Shown: one piece after another, positions 54,879 to 62,849 of the stretch
Position numbering within the stretch: position 1 is the first letter of the stretch
Layout of the letters: each line of letters opens with the position of its first letter
Assembly: GCF_017353185.1 (NCBI RefSeq)
Contig: NZ_JAFMYV010000006.1
Span: 248,001 to 312,000, forward strand
Origin: Fibrella rubiginis
Lineage (GTDB): Bacteria > Bacteroidota > Bacteroidia > Cytophagales > Spirosomataceae
Reading direction: 5' to 3'
Length of the DNA stretch: 64,000 nt
Notes under the pieces: model-generated
The model's input: the letters and a program-made list of their open reading frames with translations, nothing else
The model's database searches: none
What the model was told of the DNA's origin: nothing
Program-made: the position numbers and the translations under genes

Positions 54879-56917
54879 ATCGTAACATCCTCTTACTCGA
54901 ACCTAACTACGCCAATAAGTACCCACCTATTGGCTTAATGAAGATTGCGACCTATCACCGCAACCGGGGCGACCAAGTGCGGTTCTTCAAAGGAAATCTC
55001 AATGATTTAGTACTTGATTTACTTTGGGAAGACTGCTTAAAACAACTAATTTTTATAGACGACACGACAAACTGGGCAGAAAAACAAAGTCTAGTTAAGC
55101 AGTTTATCAAAACTCGTAATAAAGAATTACTCGACACTTTACAGCCTACTAATAGCCTATATAGTCCATTGGTTGTCAAATGTTTGGAGGGTTTTGGAGA
55201 TAGGTTGCGTCGGAAAACATGGAAGCTTGATCCCAAGTTTGACCGTGTCTACGTAACTACTCTCTTCACATTCTACTGGAAGATTACAGTTGAAACAATT
55301 GAGTTTGCTAAACGATTGGTGCGCCACCCGGATGAAATAAAAGTCGGGGGGGTTTTGGCGTCATTACTACATGAGGAGTTAGAGCAAGAGACAGGTATTA
55401 AGCCCATGAAGGGTCTACTTGATAAGCCTGGGATACTCGATGAAGGTGACCTAATGATTATCGATGACCTGCCACTTGATTATTCAATTCTCGATGAGAT
55501 AGAATATGAGTATCCAACTCGCTCAGCCTATTTTACATTCATGACAAAGGGATGCACCCGAAAATGTTCCTTCTGTTCTGTGCCTATTTTAGAACCTACT
55601 TACAAGCCTAAAATAGACACGTTTGATAAATTCGGCGAAATCAATGAACGGTTTGGTGAGCAGCAGAACCTCCTGCTCATGGACAATAATGTGTTGGCTA
55701 GCCCTAAATTCCCCGAAATTATTGAAGAGATAAAGGCTATGGGTTTTACGAAGGGGGCAAAATTCGTTGAGCCAAATCAATTAGAACTGTCCGTTAAAAA
55801 TCTTCGGGAGGGTTTTAACGACAGAGCGTTTGTACGTCGGACATTTCGGCTAATGCATGACATGCTTAAGCGCCTGAAAGGAGAGCCAGCGCAGGTATAT
55901 TACACAGCACTGACTGAAAATAAACTGTTGGGGCTTGAAACAACAACTAAAGAAGGCTTACTGAATGCTTACAGTACAATTGCAACTATTTATGAAAAAT
56001 TTAGAAATAAAGCCCCTAAGAACCGGTATGTCGATTTTAACCAAGGCACTGATGCTCGGTACGTTACCGATGAGCTAATGGCTTTGATGGCTCAGATTCC
56101 TATTCGCCCTCTTCGGATCGCTTTCGACTACTGGGGAATGGAAAAGCAGTATACGGCAGCAGTTAGGTTGGCCGCTAAGCACGGTATCCGCGATCTATCT
56201 AATTACATTCTTTATAATTTTCAGGACAAGCCTAACGAATTATGGATGCGTCTAAAGAAAAACGCTGATTTGTGTATTGAGCTGGACGTTCAAATATTTT
56301 CTTTTCCAATGAAGTATATACCGCTTTTTGGGGAAGAAGCAAAACACCGGGAGTTTACTGGAAAACACTGGAATCGAAAGTTTATTCGAGCCATTCAGTC
56401 TATATTAAATGTCACAAAAGGAATAGTAGCTCCATCAAAGCGTGGACAAAAGTCATCTTTTTTTACTGAAGCATTTGGAGTCGACTTAAATGAATTCAAT
56501 GAGATTCTTTACATGCCAGAAGCTTACATTGTATACAGGCATCTTTTTCGGAAAGACTACGGTTATACCCAAGTTTGGGAAAATGAGTTTAGAGAAATCA
56601 GATTGAGCGAAGATTGGAAAATTGTTAACGCTGTGATTTGTGGGTCAGATTTCACGACTGCAACTATTGACACTTACCAACCAAGCGAGAAAGCGAGGCA
56701 CTTTTTGCGGCACTACACGATGGCCAAAGGAAGTGCTGACCCTAGTAAAGACCCTAAATTTATAGCTCTAAAATCAGAGTACGACAAACTGATTAAGGAA
56801 AATCAAGCAATCGAGCTAACACTTACTTATGATTTTGAAGATGGCCTGGATAGCGAAAAAGAACTTGGTGTCTCAAGTAATGAAGAGGAGTTGAAGGAGT
56901 TGGTCAATTTAGAATAG
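54875..56917 (+). CDS. radical-SAM protein with B12-binding-like N-terminus
   Basis: A 680-residue protein. The N-terminus NILLLEPNYANKYPPIGLMK resembles the cobalamin-binding domain of B12-type radical-SAM enzymes. The 4Fe-4S cluster motif CxxxCxxC is KGCTRKCSFCSVP, with C227, C231 and C234. DQGTDAR-like text (VDFNQGTDARYV) and LRIAFDYWG follow in the barrel. The C-terminal tail ends NEEELKELVNLE, oddly like the SNF2 tail. The start is at 54875 (ATGA overlap). It ends the six-gene operon; the modified molecule is unknown. Confidence 0.88.
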   Translation: MNRNILLLEPNYANKYPPIGLMKIATYHRNRGDQVRFFKGNLNDLVLDLLWEDCLKQLIFIDDTTNWAEKQSLVKQFIKTRNKELLDTLQPTNSLYSPLVVKCLEGFGDRLRRKTWKLDPKFDRVYVTTLFTFYWKITVETIEFAKRLVRHPDEIKVGGVLASLLHEELEQETGIKPMKGLLDKPGILDEGDLMIIDDLPLDYSILDEIEYEYPTRSAYFTFMTKGCTRKCSFCSVPILEPTYKPKIDTFDKFGEINERFGEQQNLLLMDNNVLASPKFPEIIEEIKAMGFTKGAKFVEPNQLELSVKNLREGFNDRAFVRRTFRLMHDMLKRLKGEPAQVYYTALTENKLLGLETTTKEGLLNAYSTIATIYEKFRNKAPKNRYVDFNQGTDARYVTDELMALMAQIPIRPLRIAFDYWGMEKQYTAAVRLAAKHGIRDLSNYILYNFQDKPNELWMRLKKNADLCIELDVQIFSFPMKYIPLFGEEAKHREFTGKHWNRKFIRAIQSILNVTKGIVAPSKRGQKSSFFTEAFGVDLNEFNEILYMPEAYIVYRHLFRKDYGYTQVWENEFREIRLSEDWKIVNAVICGSDFTTATIDTYQPSEKARHFLRHYTMAKGSADPSKDPKFIALKSEYDKLIKENQAIELTLTYDFEDGLDSEKELGVSSNEEELKELVNLE

Positions 56918-56965
56918 TTGCGGAACTAGACGCCTTGAAGTATCTTAGTAAAAAGAGAAACTGAT

Positions 56966-57175
56966 ATGACCGAGATCATTTTTGTGGTCCATGAGGCCGA
57001 AGAGGGTGGCTACTATGCCAATTCCGAAGGCCCAGCTATTTTTGCTGAAGGAGACACCGTCGAGGAGTTAAAGGCAAACATCAAAGGCGGCGTGGAATGC
57101 TACTTCGACAAGGATACAGAGATGCCAAAACTAGCTCATCTTCACTTTGTTAAAGACGAAGTATTCGCGCTGTAA
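56966..57175 (+). CDS. HicB-like antitoxin
   Basis: A 69-residue small acidic protein: IIFVVHEAEEGGYYANSEGP and GDTVEELKANIKGGVECYFD match the HicB partial RNase-H-like fold. It precedes hicA by three bases, as in many HicBA pairs of antitoxin-first order. It has no C-terminal DNA-binding domain, so autoregulation may depend on another region. The pair is intact, unlike the DUF433/DUF5615 pair. Confidence 0.88.
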   Translation: MTEIIFVVHEAEEGGYYANSEGPAIFAEGDTVEELKANIKGGVECYFDKDTEMPKLAHLHFVKDEVFAL

Positions 57176-57178
57176 TTG

Positions 57179-57421
57179 ATGAAAACGCCCCGCGACGTTT
57201 CTGGCAAAGACCTCATTAAATTACTGAAACCCTTTGGCTATGAATTAGTTAGTCAAAATGGCAGTCACATCAAAGTGACGACCGAACAAAATGGTCAACA
57301 CTACATCGCCGTTCCTAACCATGACCCGGTTAAGATTGGTATACTCAATGGAATTCTTTCCGAAGTGGCCCGGCATTTCGGTTTTACCAAGGAGTACGTC
57401 GCTAGAACATTATTCGGCTAA
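57179..57421 (+). CDS. HicA-type mRNA interferase toxin
   Basis: An 80-residue double-stranded-RNA-binding-fold toxin. SGKDLIKLLKPFGYELVSQN leads to GSHIKV with the catalytic His30, and IAVPNHDPVKIGILNGIL completes the family pattern. The ATG at 57179 is preferred over the TTG three bases earlier. It probably cleaves mRNA when freed from HicB. The third SNF2 tail copy starts ten bases downstream. Confidence 0.92.
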   Translation: MKTPRDVSGKDLIKLLKPFGYELVSQNGSHIKVTTEQNGQHYIAVPNHDPVKIGILNGILSEVARHFGFTKEYVARTLFG

Positions 57422-57431
57422 TAGCAACTTT

Positions 57432-57508
57432 ACCTGAGCGTCAAAACCGGCGAAACCTGGCTCGGCGATCTCAACGACGAGTTGAAAGAACTGGTAAGCC
57501 TGGGATAA
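57432..57508 (+). repeat. SNF2 tail, copy 3 (near-exact)
   Basis: 77 bases match the last 80 bases of the SNF2 gene with two substitutions (GAC to GAT, GTG to GTA, both synonymous) and loss of one GAC codon in a GAC repeat. No open frame leads into it. Frame-preserving differences suggest it comes from a working SNF2 gene, probably the original chromosomal 3' end. Confidence 0.92.
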
Positions 57509-57644
57509 TCGGTGGGATCCAGCTACCAGTATACATTGATTATCCGGCAACCACTTCACGTACTTCTACGCGACAAAACCGTCTGGTTAATGCGTTGATT
57601 TGTAGTCCAGTAATCCTCTTTTTCTGGCAAATCGATGATGCGTT

Positions 57645-58262
57645 ATGACGTATAAAGTAGCCCTTTTAGATGATCATCAGGTGGTGCTGGAAAGCTTTGC
57701 CAACCTGCTCGATACATTTGGCAGTTTTGACGTGGTCGCCACGGCCACCGATGCCCATGCGATGCTCAACCTGCTCGACGAGGTTCATGCCGATGTGCTC
57801 GTGACCGATTTAATGTTACCCGCTATCAGTGGCATCGACCTGATCTCGCTTTTCCACGCACAACACCCAACGTTGGCCATTCTGGTCTTATCAGGATCAG
57901 TCGATCCGCAGCTTATTCGTCATGTCATGCGTGTTGGCGCTAACGGGTTTGTGACAAAATCGGCCGACAAGACTGAACTCCACGATGCTATAATGGCTGT
58001 AGCGGCAGGCCGTCGCTACGTCGACAGCCGTGTGTATGACCTTGACACCGACACGCCCACCCAACCAGAAGAGAACCTGCTTACCAGCCGCGAGAAGGAA
58101 GTAGCGGATCTAATTATCAATGAGTTATCGAGTACGCAGATTGCAGAGAAGCTATTTATCTCGTTCAACACCGTTGAGACCCACCGCAAACGCATTTACC
58201 AGAAACTGGGTATCAACACTTCTCTTGGCCTGCTTAAATACAGCATGCGGCAGCGGGCATAG
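57645..58262 (+). CDS. NarL/LuxR-type response regulator
   Basis: A 205-residue regulator. The receiver domain holds the phosphoacceptor Asp in VLVTDLMLPAISG and a conserved Lys in GFVTKSADKTEL. The C-terminal HTH is LLTSREKEVADLIINELSS to FISFNTVETHRKRIYQKLG. It converges on a histidine kinase gene with three bases between the stops, so the two are the likely partners. The 136 bases before it (57509-57644) hold no gene. Confidence 0.93.
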   Translation: MTYKVALLDDHQVVLESFANLLDTFGSFDVVATATDAHAMLNLLDEVHADVLVTDLMLPAISGIDLISLFHAQHPTLAILVLSGSVDPQLIRHVMRVGANGFVTKSADKTELHDAIMAVAAGRRYVDSRVYDLDTDTPTQPEENLLTSREKEVADLIINELSSTQIAEKLFISFNTVETHRKRIYQKLGINTSLGLLKYSMRQRA

Positions 58263-58265
58263 CGT

Positions 58266-60359
58266 TCAGCTAACCGGCACCAAAATAGTGGTTTGCGTAC
58301 CAGCCCCGGCAATGCTTTCGAGGTAAAAATAACCACCCAATTGCTGCGCCCGTTCGCGGATGTTGGTCAGGCCCATGCCCGACGCCGAGTTGTGTATGCC
58401 CACGCCGTCGTCCTGTAGCACCAACTGCAGGCCGTTTTCCTGTTTGGTCAATTCAATGCGGGCGTGACTAGCCTGCGCATGACGGATGATGTTGGTGCAC
58501 AGTTCCAGACAGATCACGTAAAGGTTGAACTCAGCCGTTTCGCTTAGGGGCAACCGGTCGGTATCGGGGTATGAGAACGAAAATTCGGTCTGATCGGCCA
58601 GATTCAGGCGGGCAACCAGGTCATCGATAGCCCGCACCAAGCCCTGTTCGCGCAACCGGCTGGGCAGCAGGTTGTGCGACAGTTGACGTACCTGCTTGGC
58701 GGCATCGTCGAGTAGAAACAAGCTATTTTCATAAAGCTTTTTAGCCCGTGGTGGTAGCGTATCGGCATCGATGGTCTGGATCGTCATCTTGGTGGCACCC
58801 AGCAGACTGCTTACCCGGTCGTGGAGTTCAGTGGCTACCCGCTTGCGTTCCAGGCGTTGACCCTTAAGGAGAGCAGCCTCGATTTCAGCGTTTTTAGCCC
58901 GCAGAGCGCGGTTAGTCCGGCGCAGCCGAAAGCTGTAATAAAGCAGCAACAGGCCCAGGCCGGAGATCATGGTCAGGCTCATTACCAACGTGTTCTGCAG
59001 CCGCTTTCGGCTTGCCAATCTCGTAGTCAATTCATTGACGGTGAGTTGCTTGATGGTGGCTTGCTGAGCTAGTTGCCGCTGCGTAGCGGCTGTTTTCAGC
59101 GCCTCTTTTTCCAGTTTGAACCGGAGGGCGTTTGTTTGGCTTTGCTGTTGCAATGCGCTGGTCTGAATCGCGTTGTTCAGCCGGGCAATGTCGGCCTCGC
59201 GGGCTAACGTCTGGTAGCGCTGTTCCTGTAGCTGATGGGCATGCTGATAAGTAGTTTCGAGACGCTCACGCTCAAAAATGGCGTTCTGCCGAAGGGCCTC
59301 AGTACGATTTTTGGCCTGCTGCTCGTCGGCTTTGACGGCCAGGTAGAGCGTCTGGGCATCAAGGGCGTTTTTCCAGTCGTGCTGAAGCTGATAGGCCCCT
59401 ACTAACGCCGCTAGTGCAGTGCGCCGAACGGCAAAGACAACCTTGTTCTGGGCCAGTGCCTGTTTGGCGTTAGCGATAGCGTCGTCGGGCTGACCCAGTG
59501 CCACGTAGGCTTCGGCAATGTCGGCCAGCGCATCAGACTGAGGCATGGGGCTGCTGAGTTGCCCCCAATACATAATAGCTCTCTTCAGGTAAGCCACCGC
59601 CACGGCCGGTTTATGCTGAGCGATGTAGAGCCGGCCTAAGTCGTTGGACAAATAAGCCAGACTCGACAGACTACCGTGTTGATTATCAAGACGGGCCAAT
59701 GCTTTTATGAAATGCGTTTCAGCATCGGTAAGCTTACCCTGTAGCAGATACACGTTTGCCAGCGACTGGTGTAAGTCGGCCAGTTGATTTTGTTCGCCGC
59801 GGGGATCTTTATCAAACCAGGTCAGGCTGTTGAGCAAGTGCATAACGGCTTCGGCGTGTTGGTCCAGACTGGTATTAATCTTGCCCAGGTTCCGGTAAAT
59901 CCGCCAGGTGTACATGTTCGCTAGTGGCGGGTTGTTTTCCACCAGTTTCAGCATCTGAAAATTCAACCGCAACGCTTCGGTAAACTGATCCCCCGCCGAC
60001 CGGTAATAGCGTTCCAGCAACTGCAACGCCTTCAGCTGGTACTTGATGTTGCGCTTGCGCTGGGCCAACTGCGCCAGTTGCCTGGCTATTACCCGGCTGC
60101 TATCACGTCGCGAAAAGCTGTTGTGGTATACGGTAGCCATAAAGTGCAGCCACTCCATGCGGGCGGTGTCGGCGGTGGGGCTGGCAGGTTGCTGGCCAAT
60201 CAGCCAAACCTGCTGCCGCGACAGGTGCAGCAAACTATCGACATAGGTCCGCTCCGCCCCCCGGTCGAAGTTGAACGTCGGCGTTTTGTATGACTGGGCG
60301 TTGAGCGTAGTAGCAGCCCCAAGCAAAAACAACAGAATGTGGAGCCAGATGCGCTGCAT
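58266..60359 (-). CDS. TPR sensor histidine kinase
   Basis: A 697-residue kinase. A signal peptide or anchor (MQRIWLHILLFLLGAATTLN) is followed by periplasmic TPR repeats (about 30-360). A coiled coil and one membrane helix follow (TLVMSLTMISGLGLLLLYYS, near 440), then HisKA_3 (ATELHDRVSSLLGA) and HATPase (LELCTNIIRHAQ, DDGVGIHNSASGMGLTNIRE). The start at 60359 gives the signal peptide; a reading to 60395 adds 12 residues. It faces the NarL-type regulator gene. The sensed signal is unknown. Confidence 0.92.
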   Translation of the reverse strand: MQRIWLHILLFLLGAATTLNAQSYKTPTFNFDRGAERTYVDSLLHLSRQQVWLIGQQPASPTADTARMEWLHFMATVYHNSFSRRDSSRVIARQLAQLAQRKRNIKYQLKALQLLERYYRSAGDQFTEALRLNFQMLKLVENNPPLANMYTWRIYRNLGKINTSLDQHAEAVMHLLNSLTWFDKDPRGEQNQLADLHQSLANVYLLQGKLTDAETHFIKALARLDNQHGSLSSLAYLSNDLGRLYIAQHKPAVAVAYLKRAIMYWGQLSSPMPQSDALADIAEAYVALGQPDDAIANAKQALAQNKVVFAVRRTALAALVGAYQLQHDWKNALDAQTLYLAVKADEQQAKNRTEALRQNAIFERERLETTYQHAHQLQEQRYQTLAREADIARLNNAIQTSALQQQSQTNALRFKLEKEALKTAATQRQLAQQATIKQLTVNELTTRLASRKRLQNTLVMSLTMISGLGLLLLYYSFRLRRTNRALRAKNAEIEAALLKGQRLERKRVATELHDRVSSLLGATKMTIQTIDADTLPPRAKKLYENSLFLLDDAAKQVRQLSHNLLPSRLREQGLVRAIDDLVARLNLADQTEFSFSYPDTDRLPLSETAEFNLYVICLELCTNIIRHAQASHARIELTKQENGLQLVLQDDGVGIHNSASGMGLTNIRERAQQLGGYFYLESIAGAGTQTTILVPVS

Positions 60360-60470
60360 AAACGTGGCAAACAGGTTAACCTGTAAATAACCCACACCTG
60401 GCCGGGCACTGTCAATGTTTTGCTAGTCAACCGGTCTTACTTTTTATCTATCGTACAAATAGGCTACCCC

Positions 60471-60953
60471 TCACAGCCGCCAGAGTCGCGAGTCTAACCG
60501 AATGGGGTAACTGGCTACCTGCCGGATGGAGGTAAAGGCGGGATGCTTGGGTGCAAACAGGTAGTTGGTTTCCAGTTCAAAAACAGCTGAAGGCACATGA
60601 ACACCCAGACACGAAAATGCCTTGGCAACGGGGTCTTCGATCCAGTCGAACAGATACGGTTGGGTGAGGCGGGCGCTTCCCGGAGCGTTCCATCCCAAGG
60701 GCAATGCGGCCTGGTTCATAGGCCGAATCAGGCTCTCGTCAACGCTAAGCACAAATAACCGCAGCTGTGGCAGTGCCGGCAGAGGCACTGTTTCGAAATG
60801 GGCCATTGTTTCGAGCAACGCCTGCGCGGGCGAAGAGGCTGTATATAGCAGACCCTGCCCGGATAGGTTCCAACGCCCCGGACTCAGCTCCGAGCCAACA
60901 ACCGATAAAGGGTCTGTATCATACGGAGCTTTCAGTAGTCTATATACCTCCAT
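60471..60953 (-). CDS. RES-domain toxin
   Basis: A 160-residue RES-family protein; family members degrade NAD+ by phosphorolysis or hydrolysis. The opening MEVYRLLKAPYD, then GRWNLSGQGLLYTASSPAQA and LLETMAHFE carry the Arg, Tyr/Ser and Glu residues that name the family. It lies 26 bases downstream of the Xre/ParS antitoxin gene, the standard order. It appears intact. Confidence 0.93.
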   Translation of the reverse strand: MEVYRLLKAPYDTDPLSVVGSELSPGRWNLSGQGLLYTASSPAQALLETMAHFETVPLPALPQLRLFVLSVDESLIRPMNQAALPLGWNAPGSARLTQPYLFDWIEDPVAKAFSCLGVHVPSAVFELETNYLFAPKHPAFTSIRQVASYPIRLDSRLWRL

Positions 60954-60979
60954 GGGTTACCGTCGCGCTCAGGGATAAA

Positions 60980-61513
60980 CTAACTGTATGTCCCTGCCTC
61001 GATTCGGCCTAAAATAGCGCTAACAAGGCCAATTCCTGTGGTCGTATCCAGAATAGACAGGGGCGTTGGGTAGTCCGTCTCCTGTGTAGCAGCCAACTGC
61101 TCAGTGTGAGCCATGTTCTGGTTTATGGCTAGTTCAGTCTGTTTCTTGTTGGCAGGAGCAAATAACTCAGACAGCGCGGGTTGTTTGTAGTCGGCAGGTA
61201 AATTGATAGAGTATCCCGTTTCAGGTACAGCCAGGGCCATTTTCGGCGTTCTGAGCCAGGTAGACAATGCTCCCTTATTGCCATCGAAAAGCACGAGGCC
61301 ACGATCAAATAATTCGCCAAGGCGAGCTAAGTGTTCCGACTGTAAAGCGTTTAACGGCTTAGCCGAACTGTTGTACAGGTGGCGTTCAGACACGCCCAGC
61401 AGCGTTGCTATTTCCTTTCTCGTGAGCCCTGCTTTCGCCGCCACCACATCAATAGCATGGCGGTCAAACCCCTTCCGAAAGGCAGCAATGGGATGCATAG
61501 CCGTCATCGTCAA
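60980..61513 (-). CDS. Xre/ParS/MbcA-type antitoxin
   Basis: A 177-residue antitoxin partner of RES. An N-terminal helix-turn-helix (LTRKEIATLLGVSERHLYN) is followed by SEHLARLGELFDRGLVLFDG, and the toxin-binding region is ALSTWLRTPKMAL (DUF2384-like). A C-terminal extension of about 60 residues beyond the usual length ends LDTTTGIGLVSAILGRIEAG. Reading starts at TTG 61513; ATG at 61507 is as likely. A palindrome at 61515-61530 is a probable self-regulation site. Confidence 0.92.
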   Translation of the reverse strand: MTMTAMHPIAAFRKGFDRHAIDVVAAKAGLTRKEIATLLGVSERHLYNSSAKPLNALQSEHLARLGELFDRGLVLFDGNKGALSTWLRTPKMALAVPETGYSINLPADYKQPALSELFAPANKKQTELAINQNMAHTEQLAATQETDYPTPLSILDTTTGIGLVSAILGRIEAGTYS

Positions 61514-61514
61514 C

Positions 61515-61530
61515 GTTCATTTTTATGAAC
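61515..61530 (-). promoter_or_regulatory. palindrome before the Xre antitoxin gene
   Basis: GTTCATTTTTATGAAC has perfect 6-base arms. It sits directly before the antitoxin start, downstream of a minus-strand TATACTTG close to the -7 consensus. A likely operator for the toxin-antitoxin complex. Confidence 0.45.
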
Positions 61531-61699
61531 TTATTCACAAGTATAACTGAAAGTTTGCGTAAAATCTTATTCGTCTATTCTATGTCGTGGGCACTGTAGC
61601 CCCAAAATCACGGAACTCCGGGACATAAAAGCACCGACTTCGGCGATTGATGAGGGCAGTTTTGAAGGGGAGCTTTGTGGAAAAAACACTAGGTCACCC

Positions 61700-61840
61700 A
61701 TGAAAACGTTCCTTTTTTCACTTGTAGCAGCCTTTTGGGGGTTGCTCCTCTTCAATTCATTCTCGTTCGATCAGTTCGATTTCACGTCGAGCCGAGGCGA
61801 CATTTCCTGGGACGACATCACCGATGAGCTATGGCCATAG
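61700..61840 (+). CDS. 46-residue membrane micro-protein
   Basis: An ATG at 61700 opens a 46-codon frame ending in TAG at 61838-61840. The product starts MKTFLFSLVAAFWGLLLFNS, a single hydrophobic helix, and ends with an acidic tail (SWDDITDELWP). Its last ten bases overlap the start of the alpha/beta hydrolase gene, so the two may be translated together. I recognise no family. The helix and tight overlap support it; shortness limits certainty. The remaining 61531-61699 stretch holds no clear gene. Confidence 0.5.
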   Translation: MKTFLFSLVAAFWGLLLFNSFSFDQFDFTSSRGDISWDDITDELWP

Positions 61841-62721
61841 ACAAAACCTCCGGCCAGCCGTTACGGGTGCGTTCCCTGGACGGCTACCCACTGGGCGTCA
61901 CGGTGTTTGACGCACCACAGCCCCGTGCGGTAGTGCTTATTAACACTGCCGTGGGTATTTCACAACGGTACTACCGCCCTTTTGCGCAGTATATGGCGCA
62001 ACATCATTTCACCACCATTACCTACGACTACCGGGGCGTAGGCAAGTCGGCGCCACCCCGGCTCACCGTCGATTTTGCGGGTGGGTTCCGGCAATTGGTT
62101 ACCGATACGGAATGCCTTATCCAGTATGCTCAGAGCCAATGCCCGGGTCTGCCACTGGGGCTGGTGGGTCACTCTATTGGCGGCATCCTGCCCCTGCTCA
62201 CACCCGAAAACCGGAAGCTGGATGCTTTCTTTACGGTGGGTACCCAAATGGCCTACCCACCCGATTTCGGACCGGGCTGGTGGGATAGTGCCAAACTTCG
62301 GTTTCAGTGGTTCATGCTTATGCCCCTGCTCACGCGTTGCTACGGCTATTTTCCGGGCAAACGCCTCAGGCTGGGCTTCGCCGATATTCCCGCGCAGTTT
62401 GTGCACGAAATAGCCATGCGGCGGCACTACGAGAATATTTTCGACTTTCTGGCCCAGCTAAATCTCCCGTCGCATCACCTGAATCTGACCTGCCCTACGC
62501 TGGCGTTTTCCGCCACCGACGACCCACTTTGCACCCCCAGGGCCATGACCCGGATGTATTCGCAACTGGCCAACGCACCCGTTCAGTATCAGCGCCTGAA
62601 CCCCGCCGACATTGGCGTTGACAGCATTGGGCACACCCGGTTTTTTGGGCGTGAACTGAGCACATTGCTCTGGCCATTGGCCGCAAACTGGTTTACGCAG
62701 AAGCTCGTGGCATCTGCATAG
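61831..62721 (+). CDS. alpha/beta hydrolase
   Basis: A 296-residue serine hydrolase. The nucleophile elbow is LVGHSIGGILP, near residues 112-122. The oxyanion-side text is AVVLINTAVGISQRYYRPFA, YDYRGVGKSAPP follows, and the later acid and His lie in SATDDPLC and SIGHTRFFGREL. No signal peptide, so cytoplasmic. It resembles predicted hydrolases of the YheT/YbgK-like sort in Bacteroidota; the substrate is unknown. It overlaps the micro-protein gene. Confidence 0.9.
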   Translation: MAIDKTSGQPLRVRSLDGYPLGVTVFDAPQPRAVVLINTAVGISQRYYRPFAQYMAQHHFTTITYDYRGVGKSAPPRLTVDFAGGFRQLVTDTECLIQYAQSQCPGLPLGLVGHSIGGILPLLTPENRKLDAFFTVGTQMAYPPDFGPGWWDSAKLRFQWFMLMPLLTRCYGYFPGKRLRLGFADIPAQFVHEIAMRRHYENIFDFLAQLNLPSHHLNLTCPTLAFSATDDPLCTPRAMTRMYSQLANAPVQYQRLNPADIGVDSIGHTRFFGRELSTLLWPLAANWFTQKLVASA

Positions 62722-62849
62722 GGCGGGTGCCCACCAGGCCTGTGGGGGAACTAAACGGCTGACCTTCTTCGTAGTAAGGGGGATATACACTCTGTGGTGG
62801 GGTTTAGGCACGACCTTTGTAGTTGCCTCTTCTACATCACCCCAACTTA

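Larger units (their letters stand above)
46961..57508. mobile_element. accessory island at the 3' end of the SNF2 gene
   Basis: About 10.5 kb between SNF2 tail copies. It carries three modules: DUF433/DUF5615 (46982-47654), the NurA/HerA/GHKL/radical-SAM operon (47804-56917) and HicB/HicA (56966-57421). The operon is visibly richer in A and T than the flanks. No integrase, transposase or tRNA gene was seen, so the mode of entry is unknown. Boundaries are set by the repeats. Confidence 0.75.

Noticed and set aside
54875..56917. Radical-SAM protein as a prokaryotic viperin
   Set aside because: It has the CxxxCxxC motif but is about twice viperin length and has a B12-binding-like N-terminus instead of viperin features.
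46961..57508. Search for an integrase, transposase or tRNA attachment site in the island
   Set aside because: None of the frames resembles a recombinase and no tRNA was seen, so the SNF2 tail repeats are the only mobility evidence.
61567..61755. 62-codon minus-strand frame before the Xre antitoxin
   Set aside because: No family likeness; it is antisense to the micro-protein at 61700, which has the better membrane helix and gene overlap.
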